Assembly (NCBI RefSeq): GCF_050947335.1
Contig: NC_134988.1
Span: 8,494,001 to 8,558,000, forward strand
DNA from: Megachile rotundata
Taxonomy: Eukaryota > Arthropoda > Insecta > Hymenoptera > Megachilidae
Length of the DNA: 64,000 nt
Direction: 5' to 3'
The notes beneath the pieces are model-generated. The model was not told where the DNA came from. It ran no database searches and saw only the letters and a program-made list of their open reading frames with translations. Positions 47,944 to 59,310 of the stretch are shown here, piece after piece (position 1 is the first letter of the stretch; every line of letters starts with the position of its first letter). A program made the position numbers and the translations under genes.

Positions 47944-49250
47944 GTAAGAGGGTGTTAATTGTCATCAAGCAACATGGCCAGCGCCACATAATGCCATTTT
48001 CACGGTTGTAAGGATATGCCACGGAAATTTTGGATGATGTGATTATGTGGAGGCATTGCTGTTTGTGGAGTTACAGCCTTAGGTAGATGCAGCCTTAGGT
48101 AGAAACAGAATAGCAGTAGACTCTTGTTAGGTTATCACATGCAATATGAAGTAAAGTAAATGTCAAGTGGTAGACAGAGTTGGTGCTATACAGTACATAA
48201 TTTTTCTAGTGATAAGGATGTGGGAGGGAAATGGGTGATGTGATTATGTGAGTCATTACTGTTTGTGGAGTTACGGTGGTCTCTATGACTGTGGTGCATT
48301 CTTAGGTAGAAACAGAATAGTAGTAGATTCTTGTTATCACATGCAATATAAAGTAAAGTAAATGTCGTCAAGTGGTGGACAGAGTCGGTGATATACACCA
48401 CATAATAGAGGTTTCGTACTGATAAGGATATGGGAAGGACATGGGTGATGTGATTATGTGAGTCGTCACTGTTTATGGAATTAGATCTCTATGACCACGG
48501 TGCATCCTTAAGTAGAAACGGAATAGTAGACTCTTGTGTTATCACATACAGTAAAGGGGTGTTAATTGTCAACAAGTGGTGGACAGAGTCAGTGTTACAC
48601 CACATAATAGCGTTTTCATAGTGATACGGATATGGCATTTGGGTGATGATTATGTTAAAGCATATTGTCACTCTGAAGTTACGTGGTATTTATGCTCACA
48701 GCGCTTCCTTAGATAGAATAATAGACTCTTGGTATGTTGTCACATGCAGTATAAAGTAAAGATGTGACAGTACTATACCTAACCTATAATCTAACCTAAC
48801 CACATAATAGCGTTTACATACTAATAAGGATATGGCTAGGAAATTTTGGATGATGTGATTAGGGCATATTGTTATTAATGAATTAGAGTGGCCTTCACAT
48901 CCACAATACATCCTCAGAAATAAAGTTGTATTACATTGTCACAACACAAGGTAAAAGGCAGTTGTCATCAAGTGGACACATAACCATCGCCATAAGTCAC
49001 ATAATATCATTTTCATGATTGTAAGGATATGGGAGGGAAATTCGGGTTATGTGATTGTGTCAGGGTATATCGTTACTGTTTGTGAATTACGGTGGTCTCC
49101 GTGTCCATAGTACATCATTAGCTACAAATGGAAATGCTTCTGTTATATTGTCATGCGATACAAAGCAAAAGGGTGATGAATGTTATCAAGTGGGATCACT
49201 ACATGCCACATAACATTTTTATTACAAGGTAATTGATGATATGATTATGT
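47944..49250. repeat. Intronic ~200-bp tandem array beginning at the splice donor
   Basis: The anchor AAGGATATG (or a close variant) recurs at 48010, 48214, 48424, 48626, 48826 and 49023 (periods 204, 210, 202, 200, 197), with a partial seventh copy. Each unit contains GATGTGATTATGTGAG, TTGTTATCACATGCA and TCAAGTGGTGGACAGAG-like words. The first unit starts with the authentic exon donor AAGGTAAGAGGGTGTTAATT. Later units keep decayed versions (CAAGGTAAAAGG at about 48948, AGTAAAGGGGTGTTAATTG near 48550). The array appears to have grown from sequence including the donor itself. Confidence 0.85.
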
Positions 49251-49549
49251 AAGATCACATCGTTACTACTTGCAATATATTTTAACCTTAAATTAAAAAT
49301 TTTGATTTAACTTAAATTTTAGAATTTGCAATTATAAATGTAGAAGTTGCAGTATAAATGCAGAAATGTAGAAGTTAACATTTCCTAAATTTCTATCCTC
49401 ATATAAATAAAACGATAGTTATTAATGTGCATCAAGTTGTAAGTGCGGCAATATAACGAGAGTCTATTATCTTGTGATTTAACGTACGTTGAATGTAATT
49501 TGGAAGAATTTTTCTTGTAGGATAAACTGATGATTGAAATGTCAAACAG

Positions 49550-49766
49550 GTTTCATTAAGGTTCTTCCCTCGAGGCAATCTGCGATTGCTGTTGACATCC
49601 CCGATGGGTACAACGTCGACTTTACTGTTCGAAAGGCCACGGGACGTTCTTAGCTCGAGCTTTGACGACTGGCCCTTCCTTAGTGTCCACTTCTGGGGTG
49701 AAAAGGCGGATGGTCGATGGACATTGCAGATCATTAACGCCGGTAATCGGCACGTCAACTCCCCAG
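49550..49766 (+). CDS. Fur2: Fur2 P-domain exon
   Basis: This encodes residues 447-518 plus one base. VSLRFFPRGNLRLLLTSPMG is followed by TTSTLLFERPRD and FDDWPFLSVHFWGEKADGRW, and then TLQIINAG, giving the eight-stranded jelly-roll P domain (Homo B) that stabilises the catalytic domain. Where vertebrate furin has RGD in this strand, the sequence here reads RGN. The acceptor is GTCAAACAG and the donor CCCAG before GTAAGTA. The P domain began in the previous exon and finishes in the next. Confidence 0.95.
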
Positions 49767-52383
49767 GTAAGTACTTTTAATACCTTTTCTTTCTCGTCAA
49801 ATTAGTTGAACAAAAAGTTTCATCGTTTCTCCAAGATTTGTTCAATTGCAAATCTGTCATTAAAATCTTATTATACAAAATTTTTATTTATTTTTATTAT
49901 TTATAACTGTTATGATTTATTCAAATTTTTACTTTAACATTGGTAATTTATTGATGACAGAAATTAATTTTTGATACCAATAATAAGAATTTAATTTCAA
50001 GTAATTTATTTTATTAAACGCTGTAAATGACCAAAATTTTCATTGATTAACAATAAGTAATATTAAAATTGTATAATCTTGAAGAGTAAAATAAAATGAT
50101 TGTAATTTTAGTTTGGCTGGTTAAAAGTTATTTTCAATTATCGCTTAACTAATAGTAAAAATTTGTTGTACTTACATTTAACCAGTGTTAATAAGTACTA
50201 ACATTATAACTGTGAATTTCCATCGAGTTTATTTATCCATAAAAACTGTTGGTAGAACAAGAAAATCAATGAAGACAAAAATTCCCAAAGAGTTTATTAA
50301 TCCATAAAAACTGTAGGTAAAACAAGAAAATCAATGAAGACAAAAAAATCAGAAAAGAAAACCATTACTCAAGAGCGAGTGTACAAAACAAATATGGTGG
50401 ATGCAAGATTTCTTTTAACTCTATTAACATTAAGTTGACACAGAAAATTTATGGAGAAAGTTTATAAGGAACAACTAATAAAATTATTGAAGATTATTGA
50501 AGACTTCTGTTGTAAAAAGTAAATGGAATCGTGTTTACGGCAGAAATACGTCGGCCATTTTTATTAATTCACACACTAGCCGTTAATGTCGCATGTTGAA
50601 TTTATACTCGCAATAACAGTAACGGAGGGAAAATGACACATTTACCGTAACTGACGGGAGTACGTAACAAGAAACATAAATGGATAAATAAACAAACAAA
50701 CCATTGAATATTAGTAGTATAGATATTAATAACAATTAACAGTGCTCGAGTCTAACTAGAAAAAATCTTTGTCATCGATATTGGTTACCCGATAACCGAC
50801 AAAAATTTCCCGCCAGCAATAATAGTTATCAGTAACCAAAAATAAAAATAAAACACGGGCCGTCGATAATGGTTATTGGTAATCAAAATAAAATTCCGAT
50901 AATCGATAATGGTTATTGGCAACTGAAATACAATTTCAGTTATTCTTAGTGATTAGCTGACCAAAATTAATTTCTGTCGTTGACAGTTGCCAGTGTTACA
51001 GAAGAATATTAATTGTTTGTAATGGTTATTTGTGACTGAAATAATTCTTTAAACATATTAAAACTAAACATATTTAAATATATTAAAGATTGATGTTAAA
51101 GATTAATATGTTTAAATATGTTTAAGATTAATATGTTTAAATATGTTCAAGATTATTCTTTAATATTTTTAAATCACTAATCATGTATTAATCTTTAAAA
51201 TTGTTATCACAGAGTAAACCAGAGGCGACACTCTCTGTCGGCACCTTTGATCTCTCGAAAACTGTCCCTTTAAATTGGTTGTACAAACTTGCGGGAAATT
51301 TAAATCGAGCAAAATTACTTTCACGTCAATCTCTAATAATTTGGAATATATTTGTAATAAATTTTCTGTATATAATATTGTCTTTTGAGGTATTTTCATC
51401 AATTTTACGGTGCTGAAAAGTTGAAGGAGAAAAGAATAAAAATGATTGCTCTATAAAATATATTTGAAGAATATGTATTACGGAAATGATTATTACAAAT
51501 AACTTGTAAGAACATGAAAAACTATATATCACAAGAAATTACAGATGAATGTGTTACAGAGATATGACAAAATATTTATTACAAATAAATTACTGGTGAA
51601 TATGCAGGTTTAAACTATTCTTTTTCGATTGTCATACTTCTACGCTACGCACATGCATACCACTCGATTCTTTTGATTTGGGCATTTAAATTGGTTTTCT
51701 GTCTCTCTCTAGGTTTCCTTGTCTAGTGTCGCCTCTTGTTATATCTACTCTTTGTTTTTATAACAGTTGTGTCTATTAGTAACCTAACCTCTTTTTAATA
51801 AACTGAAACTGAAATTGACTAACTGAGAATAATGAATAACTGTGGTCTAAAATAAACTAAATATAAGTCTTTTGAAAATTATTGTTATTAACAAATTAAC
51901 ATGGTTCTTATAAATAACGCTTTGTCGATGGGGTTATAGGATTTTCGGAAGGTATACTAATCTTATATTATTAACTGTCTATTACAGTTTTAATCGTTAG
52001 CCTGAACTTTGTTTAATCTTATGTTTACTTTTTCAGGAATCACGCGGCGCTCTCATGTTTTTGTCAAAGTATAATTGTTGCTTTATAATATGGTCGCAAG
52101 ACAGTATCTTTTTGAATAAAGTTCAAATTTATAGTCAAATTTGATGACATGAAAACCTGAAAGAGAAAGTAGTAGAAACTTGAGGGGTCGATTAAAAAAG
52201 TTTATAGTATGTCTGACTTAACGTTTACCTTAATCACTGAAAAACAAGGAGGAAAGCTTTACTCGCTTCACTTTAAAGTTCCATTTTCTTTGTATCATAA
52301 TGACAATTCAACTTTTTATTCATTTTCTTACATTCTCAAGTTTATGAAATTTGTAATATAATGAATATTAATTTATTCTATAC
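49767..52383. other. Intron sequence with small duplications
   Basis: GTTTATTWATCCATAAAAAC and CAAGAAAATCAATGAAGAC occur twice (about 50226 and 50291). GATAATGGTTATTGGTAA-type words recur at 50866-50930. The rest is AT-rich with no coding frame recognised. Confidence 0.45.
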
Positions 52384-52408
52384 AATAATAATAATAATAA
52401 TAATAGCT
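52384..52408. repeat. (AAT)n microsatellite
   Basis: About eight consecutive ATA/AAT triplets occur here, immediately before a larger intronic array. Confidence 0.85.
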
Positions 52409-52409
52409 A

Positions 52410-53240
52410 GTTTAGAATTCGTAGAAATGTTACTCAAGTTTTGTAATATTTATTTTTCTTTTTATAACTGTCATTCAAATTTCATAGAATTTATTGATTA
52501 TTGTAAGTGTCATTTAAAATTTATAGTATTTATTGTTTTTTAGAAATGTTACTCAAATTTTGTAGTATTTATTATTTTTTTACAAACGTCATTTAAATTA
52601 TATAATATTTATTGTCTTTTTAGAAGAGTCATTTAAATTTTATAGTATTTATTATTTTTTAGAAATGTTATTCAAATTTTGTAGTATTTATTGTCTTTTT
52701 AGAAGAATCATTTAAATTTTATAGTATTTATTATTTTTTTAGAAATGTTACTCAAATTTTGTTGGATTTATTATTTTTTTACAAATGTCATTTAAATTAT
52801 ATGTATAGTATTTATTGTCTTTTTAGAAGAATCATTTAAATTTTATAGTATTTATTATTTTTTTAGAAATGTTACTCAAATTTTGTAGTATTTATTGTTT
52901 TTTTACAAATGTCATTTAAATTATATGTATAGTATTTATTGTCTTTTTAGAAGAATCATTTAAATTTGATAGTATTTATTATTTTTTTAGAAATGTTACT
53001 CAAATTTTGTAGTATTTATTATTTTTTTACAAATGTCATTTAAATTATATAGTATTTATTGTCTTTTTAGAAGAATCATTTAAATTTTATAGTACTTATT
53101 ATTTTTTAGAAATGTTATTCAAATTTTGTAGTATTTATTATTTTTTTACAAATGTCATTTAAATTATATAGTATTTATTGTCTTTTTAGAAAAGTCATTT
53201 AAATTTCATAGCAGTTATTATTTTTTACAAAAGTTATATT
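52410..53240. repeat. Intronic array, ~40-bp units in three-unit higher order (~120 bp)
   Basis: Three unit types follow one another. One has GAAATGTTACTCAAATTTTG, one has ACAAATGTCATTTAAATTAT, and one has AGAAGAATCATTTAAATTTT; each ends in ATAGTATTTATTRTYTTTTT. The trio repeats about six times, with some units missing. It is extremely AT-rich and non-coding. Confidence 0.9.
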
Positions 53241-53339
53241 TATGATGAAAATTGTATAATAATTTCTTGTCACTTTTATAATATTCAAAATAGAACATAG
53301 ATAACCTATACGCGTAACAATTAATATATCAAATTAAAC

Positions 53340-53560
53340 TAGTAAATTAGCACGTTTAACCAGAGAGATAACTCAAAGGGACCTCTAGTGACCCAGAGAT
53401 AACCGAGTGTTAAAAATTTCGCGCCTGAAACATAACGGGGATGATCTCGCCCTAGAGAGCAATAACACTTTCGGACCCAACTGTGTAATATTACACGTTT
53501 CAAATAGGTGACGATTATCGCACCTATTACCCTGAGATCGAACGCGTTAAAGTATTATAC
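53340..53560. other. GC-richer intron patch, possible TE remnant
   Basis: GTTTAACCAGAGAGATAAC near 53355 and CCTGAGATCGAACGCGTTAA near 53530 both include TTAA. GATCGAACGCGTTAA resembles the end of repeat A (GATCGAACGTGTTAA). No complete inverted termini are seen, so it is only a possible element fragment. Confidence 0.35.
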
Positions 53561-53619
53561 GTTGACACTCCATGAAATCTTTGTACATTTTTTAAAGTTT
53601 CAAGATTTTTTCATTTGTA

Positions 53620-54080
53620 AATTTGATGCTTCCAAGTTTTCCAAAAATCAAAAATTTACTTCAAAATCAAATTTCAATGAAAAATTAAGAATTTTATCAA
53701 AAATCTAATTTCAATTAACAATCAAAGAGTCACTCAAAAATCAAATTTCAATTAACTGTCAAAAATTCATTCAAAAAGAAAAAATTACTCAAAAGTCAAA
53801 TTTCATTCGAAAATAAAAAAAATCAAGTTTTATTCAAAAATAAAGAAAATCAAGTTTCATTCAAAAATAAAAAAGATTCACTAAAAAATCAAATTTCGTT
53901 CAGAAACAAAAAAGTCAAATTTCATTCAAAAATAAAAAAGATTCACTACAAAATCAAATTTCATTCAGAATTAAAAAAATCGTTCGAAAATCAAATTTCA
54001 ATCAAAAGTAAAAATATCACTGAAATATCAAATTGCAACAAGCAATTAAAAATTCAATCAGAACTGAAATTTCAGTCAAA
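53620..54080. repeat. Degenerate array of TCAAATTTCATTCAAAAATA words
   Basis: TCAAATTTCATTCAAAAATA and AAAAAATCAAGTTTCATTC recur irregularly every ~25-40 bp through the 3' end of this intron. The purine-rich strand is the + strand. It lies up to about 110 bp before the acceptor at 54189. Confidence 0.75.
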
Positions 54081-54188
54081 AATGAAAATTCTATAACCCA
54101 CCAATTCAATCGACAAAGTGTTTGGCCATGAAAATTAAAGAACCTTAAAAGTCTGCAAATAAACTTGAAAAAATGTTATTTGTTACAG

Positions 54189-54654
54189 GAATTTTGAAGA
54201 AGTGGCAGCTGATATTTTACGGAACCGCGACGAACCCGATTCGGATCCGAACACGTCAATTTAACCCGGTACAAGCGCATTCTTCGTACGCCTCCGTGCC
54301 TTATCCATATCCTGTAGACGATGATCCATTATCGCTGGGCCATCGCGGCGACGTCGACTTCTTTCCTTCGTCTACCTTTCAGGGCTACCAGGGCCCGTAC
54401 GTTGGTTCCGCGTCCAACGTCCAAGCATCGGTGGCGACCCTGGATGGTTCTTCGGCACCTATCCTGACCAATCGGCTGCCCGGGGACACGTCCTCGTCCT
54501 ACGATTCGCCCTCCTCGTTATCCCAAGTCGGGGACGAGTCGTTGGACACCACTAGAAAGATCCTTCACGATTGTGATCCTCAGTGTGATCCTCAAGGCTG
54601 CTACGGCAAAGGACCCACACAGTGTGTTGCGTGTAAAAATTATAGACTCGACAA
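54189..54654 (+). CDS. Fur2: Fur2 exon: P-domain end, linker and first cysteine-rich repeat
   Basis: This encodes residues 519-673 plus two bases. GILKKWQLIFYGTATNP is the end of the P domain. About 110 residues of Ser/Pro/Gly/Tyr-rich, low-complexity sequence follow (for example SSYDSPSSLSQVGDES), with no domain: a flexible linker. From CDPQCDPQGCYG through TQCVACKNYRLD the furin-like cysteine-rich repeats begin. The acceptor TTTGTTACAG is good. The donor is AA before GTAAGT; reading through would give a stop at once, so the splice is required. Such a linker would separate the catalytic head from the cysteine-rich stalk. Confidence 0.93.
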
Positions 54655-55500
54655 GTAAGTGATCGCTTTTTAATTTTTGGTTCATTTAAGCATTATTTTA
54701 TTAAGCTTTATTAAGCATTTTCTGAATGCTTTGAATTGAATTTTTGGGATTCTGATGGAATTGGAATTATTCTGATTTTTTAGTGTATGTGAATGTTTTA
54801 ATCACATTAAAACATTTGTGAATCGTTTCTTTGAAATATTAATATTATTTTGGGGCAATGTTATATTTTAGATGATATAAGTGTCTTGTAGATGTTGGTT
54901 GTTTTGGATTTGAACGATTTTTTGCGCTTTTATATTGGTGTTAGATTTGAATTTGAATTCCCGCCTTTTTACGTTGATATAGTACCTTTTGAATTTGAAT
55001 GACTTCCCACCCTTTCGCGTTGATGTGATAGTTACATTTGAATTTAATTAATTTCCTGCCTTTTTACCTTGATATGGTGCAGTTACTTTTAAGTTATTTA
55101 CGTTAATGTGATGTAACTTTTAAATTCTTTTGATTTCCCGCCTTTTTACGTTCATGTGAAACAGATACTTTTGGACGTGATTTCCCGCGTTTTTACGGCA
55201 TGGTTAGGTTTTTTAATTCAACCAAATTCACATCTTTTTATGTAGGCATTGTAGTTTTAGTTATATCAACTTACTAGTTATAGTAAGTTATAGTTATATC
55301 AACTTACTATTTTGAATTTGAATGATTTCCCGCCTTTTTGCCTCGATGTAGGTTTCCTTTCGAATTCAGGTAAATTCTTCCTTTTTTACGTTGATGTATT
55401 ATAATTATTTCGAATTAGAATAAATTCGCACCTTCTTGCGTTCATATTAGTTACTTTGAATTCAAATGATTTCCCGCCTTTTTTTGAAATATTGTATATT
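54655..55500. repeat. Degenerate intronic repeat (TTCCCGCCTTTTTACGTTGA)
   Basis: From about 54950, TTCCCGCCTTTTTACGTTGA-like words recur roughly every 60-70 bp, spaced by GAATTTGAATGA-type sequence, about ten times. The first 300 bp hold nothing recognisable. This is a decayed tandem family confined to this intron. Confidence 0.7.
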
Positions 55501-55589
55501 TTTCACATATGAAATTCAAATAAAAAGGTGCAGTAAGAGAGTTAAAAATTAAAAATCTTTAAGTTTGAAATTATATGAATTTAAAAATT

Positions 55590-55865
55590 TGTAAATTCCT
55601 AAATTTGTGAATTTGTGAATTTGTAAATTTGTGAATTTGTGAATTTGTGAATTTGTAAATTTGTAAATTTGTAAATTTGTGAATTTGTAAATTTATGAAT
55701 TTGTAAATTTGTAAATTTGTAAATTTGTGAATTTGTAAATTTGTGAATTTGTAAATTTGTAAATTTGTAAATTTGTAAATTTGTAAATTTGTAAATTTGT
55801 ACATTTGTAAATTTGTGAATTTGTGAGTTTGTAAATTTGTAAACTTGTAAATTCGTAAATTTCTC
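55590..55865. repeat. 8-bp minisatellite (AAATTTGT)n
   Basis: About 34 octamers of AAATTTGT occur with GAATTTGT variants and few other changes. Minus-strand frames of 95-98 codons (Lys-Phe-Thr-Asn-Leu-Gln type) are artefacts of the stop-free octamer on that strand. Confidence 0.95.
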
Positions 55866-57418
55866 AATATTTACATTCAAGAACATAAAAATTAATGTAT
55901 TTGAAATTTATGCAAATACTTAAATCTGAAAATTTCATTTAAATACTATACATACATGTAACATTTACAGCAAAAAGGATACAGATAGCAGAATCGACGT
56001 TTTTTTTACATAAAAGTACATTGTTCCAGCTTAAAAAAAATCATTGGAAAAAACCTTGAAATTTGTCTCTGGTACCATTTATTTCGTTTCGTGGTATATT
56101 GCACCCCCCCCCCCTCTGCACATCCATCGTGTCTCGCAAACGTTTCCAGCAAACTGTTATTTAGAGTGATACGTTTTATGTAAAAATACGACATTGAATG
56201 TCGAATCCTCCGATAAAAATAGTAAAACACATTTGTTACCATTTTTAGGAAAATTGAAAAATTCTACTGCACGTAAATTATTGCGTTTGATTTTAATTAA
56301 ACTTAAGTTATTGACTGAACGACATTTTATTTGTAATGAAATAATAAATTCAAAACGGTCTACATTTCTTAATATAAAACTTTTTCTTATTTTCCACTTA
56401 TTCTTTTCTGTAAAATAAATATGTTTACTTAATTGTAATTAAATAATACAAAATTAAAAAATTTTGTAATATTGAAGTAATTTATTGTAGTGAAAATTCG
56501 AAAATTTTTGCATGTATTGTAAATTAATAATACAAAAATTATTTATGTTTCATTTTCCTATAATTGTATATCTGGAATATTCATGAATTATTATTAATTT
56601 AATACTACAAAAAATTATAATTAAAAATTACAATTTGAATAAATATAAAGGTCAATGTTTTAAATATTAAGTTTTGCAAGAACTATGGTACATTAAACAC
56701 GATACCTAATGAATATTTTCCGAATTCCTTTAATCAAGCAGTACAAGAATTAACTCGTCTAATTTCCCTCCGCTATTGAAGATGAAACTTTAAAATAAAA
56801 ATGTTCGTTCCGCAAGATTAAAGCAACTTTGTATTCGCATCGTAATTACGTTGTTCTCTGCAACGTAGATTCATTGCGCATTCATGAAAAATGAAACTTC
56901 TACCGGTGCAGAAAGTGCGGCCATCCTTTTTAACTTTTTGCACCAACAATATCGATTGCTTCATAATTACTTACATAACTCTTAATACCCGTAGGATGTA
57001 AAATTGAATTTTTAATCGTCCAACGCTTGAAAACACCTGATAAGAAAAACGAAATAAATTTCATTATTTTTTATTTAGTTCGACGTCAGTAACTGATATC
57101 AATTTTAACGAAACGTTGCACGATTATTGAACCTATCTAAGAATATTCATTCATTGACGTTCATTTTTTACTTTAAAGGAAAACAACCCTTCGTGTGTAA
57201 CAATAGTTTGCGTAACTTCTGATAAATCGTAAAGGATGAAAGACTTAAATTAAATAAAACAAAAAATTACACAAATTAGCATCGAACTCGAAACTCCATC
57301 TTCACGCAAACTTAATTTAAGTTTGACATATTTGAACTGTAACATATGTCACAAGTCTGACACATTGTTATATGATCTATTCTATTTGTAGTTCTAATAT
57401 TGACTTCTAATATTAGTA
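55866..57418. other. Intron sequence, nothing recognised apart from a poly-C run
   Basis: AT-rich intron. A run of 11 C occurs at 56104-56114. Short frames (74-78 codons) have no recognisable domain. Confidence 0.45.
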
Positions 57419-57422
57419 TTAA

Positions 57423-57517
57423 CCAGTTAACTGTGATTGACGAGTATACTCGTCATGGCTCGATTCTGGCGACACAAAACGATGCGCGCTCTCAAACGAG
57501 GGCGCACAGTTAACTGG
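57423..57517. mobile_element. 95-bp piggyBac-like MITE with TTAA duplications
   Basis: The element starts CCAGTTAACTGTG and ends CACAGTTAACTGG, a perfect 13-bp terminal inverted repeat. It is flanked on both sides by TTAA (57419-57422 and 57518-57521). TTAA duplication and C-starting termini are typical of piggyBac-superfamily insertions, so this is probably a non-autonomous derivative. The interior has a small palindrome (GACGAGTATACTCGTC). No coding capacity. Confidence 0.85.
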
Positions 57518-57597
57518 TTAAAATGTTTAGAGGTCAACACGAAATAAACAAATAAAAAGTGTAAATGACTTGAAATGGATTCATAAATTCTTGAGAA

Positions 57598-57667
57598 CTC
57601 GTCATCGCTTGATTATCGACACACACTGGTGCGGTTTGCAAAAAGATCGCCACAGTTAACTGGTTAA
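57598..57667. mobile_element. Truncated second copy of the TTAA MITE
   Basis: CTCGTCATCGCTTGATTATC and ACACAC...GGTGCGG match the interior of the 57423-57517 element, and the copy ends CACAGTTAACTGG followed by TTAA. The left terminus is missing, so it is a decayed copy about 80 bp downstream of the intact one. Confidence 0.7.
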
Positions 57668-57795
57668 TAGTATTAGTTCTATATTAGTTCTAATATTAAT
57701 CTTCATGATAATATATTAGTTCTACATTAGTTCTAATATTAATCTTCATGTTCATGTTTCGTGTCGTTCCTTTGTTTAAAAAACTGCAATTACAG

Positions 57796-57983
57796 CACAT
57801 GCGTGAGTCGATGTCCACCCAGAAGCTTTCCAAATCAAGGAGGAGTTTGCTGGCCCTGTCACGAGTCCTGTGAAATCTGTGCCGGGGCTGGCCAGGATTC
57901 CTGTCTTTCCTGCGCACCTGCTCATCTTCGAGTTACTGATTTGGCTGTTTGCCTGCAGCAATGTCCTGAAGGATATTACGAGA
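57796..57983 (+). CDS. Fur2: Fur2 cysteine-rich exon 1
   Basis: This completes codon 674 and encodes 675-736 plus one base. It reads TCVSRCPPRSFPNQGGVCWP through CHESCEICAGAGQDSCLSC to CLQQCPEGYYE. The CxxC, CxxxCxxC and CxxC spacing is the furin-like (FU) repeat, built on disulphide ladders as in receptor extracellular regions. In Fur2 and in PC5/PACE4 these repeats form the C-terminal cysteine-rich domain used for cell-surface or matrix tethering. The acceptor is CAATTACAG and the donor GAGA before GTGAGT. Confidence 0.93.
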
Positions 57984-58199
57984 GTGAGTACCATCAGTTA
58001 CACTGACGCTTCAGAAACAGTAAATCTTGTACTATTATAGTCTTCGGAATTTGAGCATAGATGCTATGAGCTGAAGTATGAGGGATGGAAGGAGTTGTGT
58101 GAAAGTGAGGTATATTTGAGTGTAATGGGATGTGGGATTTGATTAAGTTTTTGAGTTACCACATCCTCAAATTTGTCGATTCTTAAGCTTCTAAATTGT
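57984..58199. other. Intron start, nothing recognised
   Basis: Short intron stretch before the large array; no feature seen. Confidence 0.4.
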
Positions 58200-59310
58200 T
58201 GTATTAGTAAATGATCAAATTACCAAATTGCTAAATTATCAGATTACCAAGTTGGCAAATTAAAAAATTATCAAACTAGGAAATTAGTGAACTAGCAGAC
58301 AACCAAATTAGCAAATTAGTAAACTAGCAAACTAGCAAACTAGCAAACTAGCAAACTAGCAAACTAGCAAACTAGCAAACTACCAAATTACCAAACTTCC
58401 AAATTACCATACTAGCAAACTACCAAACTAGCAAACTAGCAAACTACCAAATTACAAAATTACCAAATTGCCACATTACCAAATCACCAAATCAGCAAAA
58501 TAGCAAACTGGCAAACTAGCAAAATATCAAACCAGCAAATTACAAAAGTAGCAAACTAGCAAACTACCAAAATGCCAAGCTACCAAAATGCCAAATTACA
58601 AAAATGCCAAGCTAGCAAAATGCCAAGCTACGAAAATGCCAAATTACCAAAGTGCCAAGCTACCAAATTGCCAAGCTACGAAAATGCCAAATTACCAAAG
58701 TGCCAAGCTACCAAATTGCCAAGCTACGAAAATGCCAAATTACCAAAGTGCCAAGCTACCAAAATGCCAAATTACCAAAGTGCCAAACTACCAAAATGCC
58801 AAATTACCAAAGTGCCAAGCTACCAAAATGCCAAGCTACCAAATTGCCAAGCTACAAAAATGCCAAGCTAGCAAAATGCCAAATTACCAAAGTGCCAAGC
58901 TACCAAAATGCCAAATTACCAAAGTGCCAAGCTACCAAAATGCTAGGCTACCAAAATGCCAAGCTACCAAAATGCCAAATTACCAAAATGCCAAATTACC
59001 AAAGTGCCAAGCTACCAAAGTGCCAAGCTACCAAAATGTCAAGCTACCAAAATGCCAAGCTACCAAATTGCCAAGCTACCAAAGTGCCAAGATACCAAAA
59101 TGCTAAACTACCAAAATGCCAAGCTACCAAAATGCCAAATTACCAAAGTGCCAAACTACCAAAGTGCCAAGCTACCAAAATGCCAAATTACCAAAGTGCC
59201 AAACTACCAAAATGCCAAGCTAGCAAAATGCCAAACTACTAAAATTCCAAGCTACCAAAATGCCAAGCTACCAAAATGCCAAATTACCAAAGTGCCAAGC
59301 TACCAAATTA
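58200..59310. repeat. 8/16-bp minisatellite (AAACTAGC then CCAAAATGCCAAGCTA)
   Basis: The left part (to about 58560) is an octamer array, AAACTAGC with CAAATTAC variants. The right part is a 16-bp array alternating GCCAAGCTACCAAAAT and GCCAAATTACCAAAGT. All three + frames stay open for 99-196 codons because the unit contains no stop and 16 is not a multiple of three. The interior of a Fur2 intron is the wrong place and phase for an exon, so these are not genes. The array ends about 400 bp before the next exon. Confidence 0.95.
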
